From positions 1 to 7,480 of the forward strand of contig CAKUXT010000096.1 of the NCBI GenBank assembly GCA_934700375.1: DNA of 7,480 nucleotides, read 5' to 3'. The notes under the pieces were generated by a model, which saw nothing but the letters and a program-made list of their open reading frames with translations, had not been told where the DNA came from and ran no database searches. Origin of the DNA: an uncultured Bacilli bacterium (GTDB taxonomy: Bacteria; Bacillota_I; Bacilli_A; RFN20; CAG-288). Below are positions 6,295 to 7,480 of this stretch, one piece after another. Numbering within the stretch: position 1 is the stretch's first letter; every line of letters starts with the position of its first letter. The position numbers and the translations under genes are program-made.

Positions 6295-6308
6295 AATGTT
6301 TCTCCTTT
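6291..6308 (-). promoter_or_regulatory. Overlapping stop/start and ribosome site coupling permease to ATPase
   Basis: The permease stop (TGA, 6293-6291) overlaps the ATPase start (ATG, 6294-6292) in the sequence ATGA. An AAAGGAG site (6308-6302) lies inside the last permease codons, seven bases before the ATG. This supports translational coupling and a fixed ratio of the two subunits. Confidence 0.85.
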
Positions 6309-7480
6309 AGTGGTTTCGACTTTTTTGGGTTTTCTCACATGGCTGGTTCCGAAGAAGTGGATGATGAGTTCCATCATACCGACAGCGAATCCGGCGATGA
6401 GAATCAAGACGGTTGCATAAACAGCTGCCTGTTCATAAGCGCCTTTGTCACCGAGCTCATTCATTTCGTAAGTGATAAGGATGGTCTTCGGAGAAGTGAC
6501 GACGACGATGGCGGAGATTGCAGTCATGGAACGGACAAATGATGTGACCAAAGAAGAGAATAAGGAATCCTTGATGAGAGGAACTGTGACAGAGGTGAAG
6601 ACCTTACCGGAACCTGCACCCATATCAGAAGCGGACTCTTCAATGGATTTATCAATCTGCTTTAAGGCTGTGACACCAGAACGGATACCGATAGGAAGTG
6701 AACGGACGATGAAGATGATAATGATGATCCACATGGTTCCGTAGATGAAACGGAGGAATCCGGTGTTGAATAGACCGGAGACGTAACCTGTGACGAATCC
6801 GATACCTAAGACTGTGCCAGGGACGGCCATTGCAAGCATGGCAACGAATTCCATGACACCTTTTCCGATGAATCTCTTCTTGACGACAAGGAAGGCGACA
6901 AGCATGGAGATGACGGCAGTAATGATACTGGCGACAAGTGATGTCCATACAGTGTTCCACAACGAGGAGGACGAGGTAGAGAAGAGCTTGCTTCCAATCT
7001 CTTTCCAGTTTGCAGTGGTCCACACGATATTGTTGACATCAAGGTTTCTCCAGAAGGAGCAAAGGAAAACGAGAATGTAGAGGGAGATGACAAAGAGAGA
7101 AGCCAATCCACAAAGGATACCAAGCGGAATGACAACACCTTTATCTTCGATGAGGATTCTTCCTCTGGTCGCTTTACCGGATAAGGTGGAATAGGTCTTT
7201 CTTTCCAAAACATATTTCTGGATGAAATAGAAGAACATGGAGATGCAAAGCAAGATGACAGCCATGGCTGCTGCTTGGTTAGCTGCATTACGGCCGTTTC
7301 CGCCCATGTAGGCAGTGTAGATAGTTGTAGACATGGTGTCGACAGAACCGCCGATGATGAACGGGTTAGCAAAGTCAGCGATGGATTCGATGAAGGAGAT
7401 GAGGAAGGCGTTGCCTAATCCAGGAATCAAGAGTGGGAAGGTGACAGTCCAGAAGACTTTCCATCTGGATGCACCCATAT
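6291..7480 (-). CDS. ABC importer permease, FbpB-like two-domain type (5' part beyond right edge)
   Basis: The visible 395 residues form the C-terminal portion of a fused permease with two binding-protein-dependent transport domains. The Met at 7478 is probably internal, because it begins in the middle of the first EAA loop (MGASRWKVFWTVTFPLLIPG); the first domain's earlier helices would lie beyond the window. After DFANPFIIGG and a linker (ATRGRILIEDK, 103-113) comes the second domain, with membrane helices near 117-139, 178-199, 210-230, 245-259, 307-328 and 351-376. Its EAA loop is EESASDMGAGSGKVFTSVTVPLIKD (280-304), with the conserved Gly and Pro that dock the ATPase. Two fused domains, DFxxPxxxGG and the RGR linker recall FbpB ferric-iron permeases. 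The solute-binding protein is not visible. The Lys-rich C-terminus overlaps the ATPase start. Confidence 0.9.
   Translation of the reverse strand, partial: MGASRWKVFWTVTFPLLIPGLGNAFLISFIESIADFANPFIIGGSVDTMSTTIYTAYMGGNGRNAANQAAAMAVILLCISMFFYFIQKYVLERKTYSTLSGKATRGRILIEDKGVVIPLGILCGLASLFVISLYILVFLCSFWRNLDVNNIVWTTANWKEIGSKLFSTSSSSLWNTVWTSLVASIITAVISMLVAFLVVKKRFIGKGVMEFVAMLAMAVPGTVLGIGFVTGYVSGLFNTGFLRFIYGTMWIIIIIFIVRSLPIGIRSGVTALKQIDKSIEESASDMGAGSGKVFTSVTVPLIKDSLFSSLVTSFVRSMTAISAIVVVTSPKTILITYEMNELGDKGAYEQAAVYATVLILIAGFAVGMMELIIHFFGTSHVRKPKKVETTKGETL

Noticed and set aside
6806..7372. Minus-strand open frame of 188 codons within the permease
   Set aside because: It overlaps the permease in another frame; the permease frame has clear transport motifs and this one gives Ser/Pro-rich sequence without any.

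Overview
The window looks like a chromosomal segment of an anaerobic, moderately low-GC Bacillota-type bacterium, perhaps near the Erysipelotrichales or a related Bacilli lineage. The grounds are the zinc-type L31, strong Shine-Dalgarno (SD) sites on most genes, compact intrinsic terminators, a short Firmicutes-type mannose-6-phosphate isomerase, and a superoxide reductase, an enzyme typical of anaerobes. The species cannot be fixed from the sequence alone. I see no rRNA, tRNA, CRISPR array, insertion sequence or phage gene.

Layout, left to right. (1) Plus strand: the 3' end of rpmE (L31) with its terminator, then a promoter and a 953-residue gene (210-3071). This large gene is the most unusual object here. 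Its N-terminus and spaced internal motifs resemble the DUF4011/superfamily-1 helicase family, but Walker A, Walker B and motif III are all degenerate and the second RecA lobe appears to be missing. It also has no SD site, and its -10 box is so close to the ATG that the mRNA may be leaderless. (2) A shared hairpin at 3070-3100 separates it from a convergent minus-strand block. (3) Minus strand, in order from the hairpin: a superoxide reductase with a Cys-free N-terminal domain (own promoter and strong SD), a small TM2-domain membrane protein with a strong terminator, manA, and the last two genes of an iron/polyamine/phosphonate-type ABC importer. These are an ATPase with a roughly 70-residue coiled-coil-like insertion and a two-domain permease cut by the right edge.

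How the genes relate. Permease and ATPase overlap by four bases (ATGA) and form one operon and one transporter; the substrate-binding protein is not in the window and probably lies upstream, beyond the right edge. This operon ends in a strong hairpin. manA follows at once and may use a promoter whose -10 box is inside that hairpin; its transcript may read on into the TM2 gene, since only a weak structure separates them. Superoxide reductase is its own transcription unit. No intergenic gap exceeds 300 bases.
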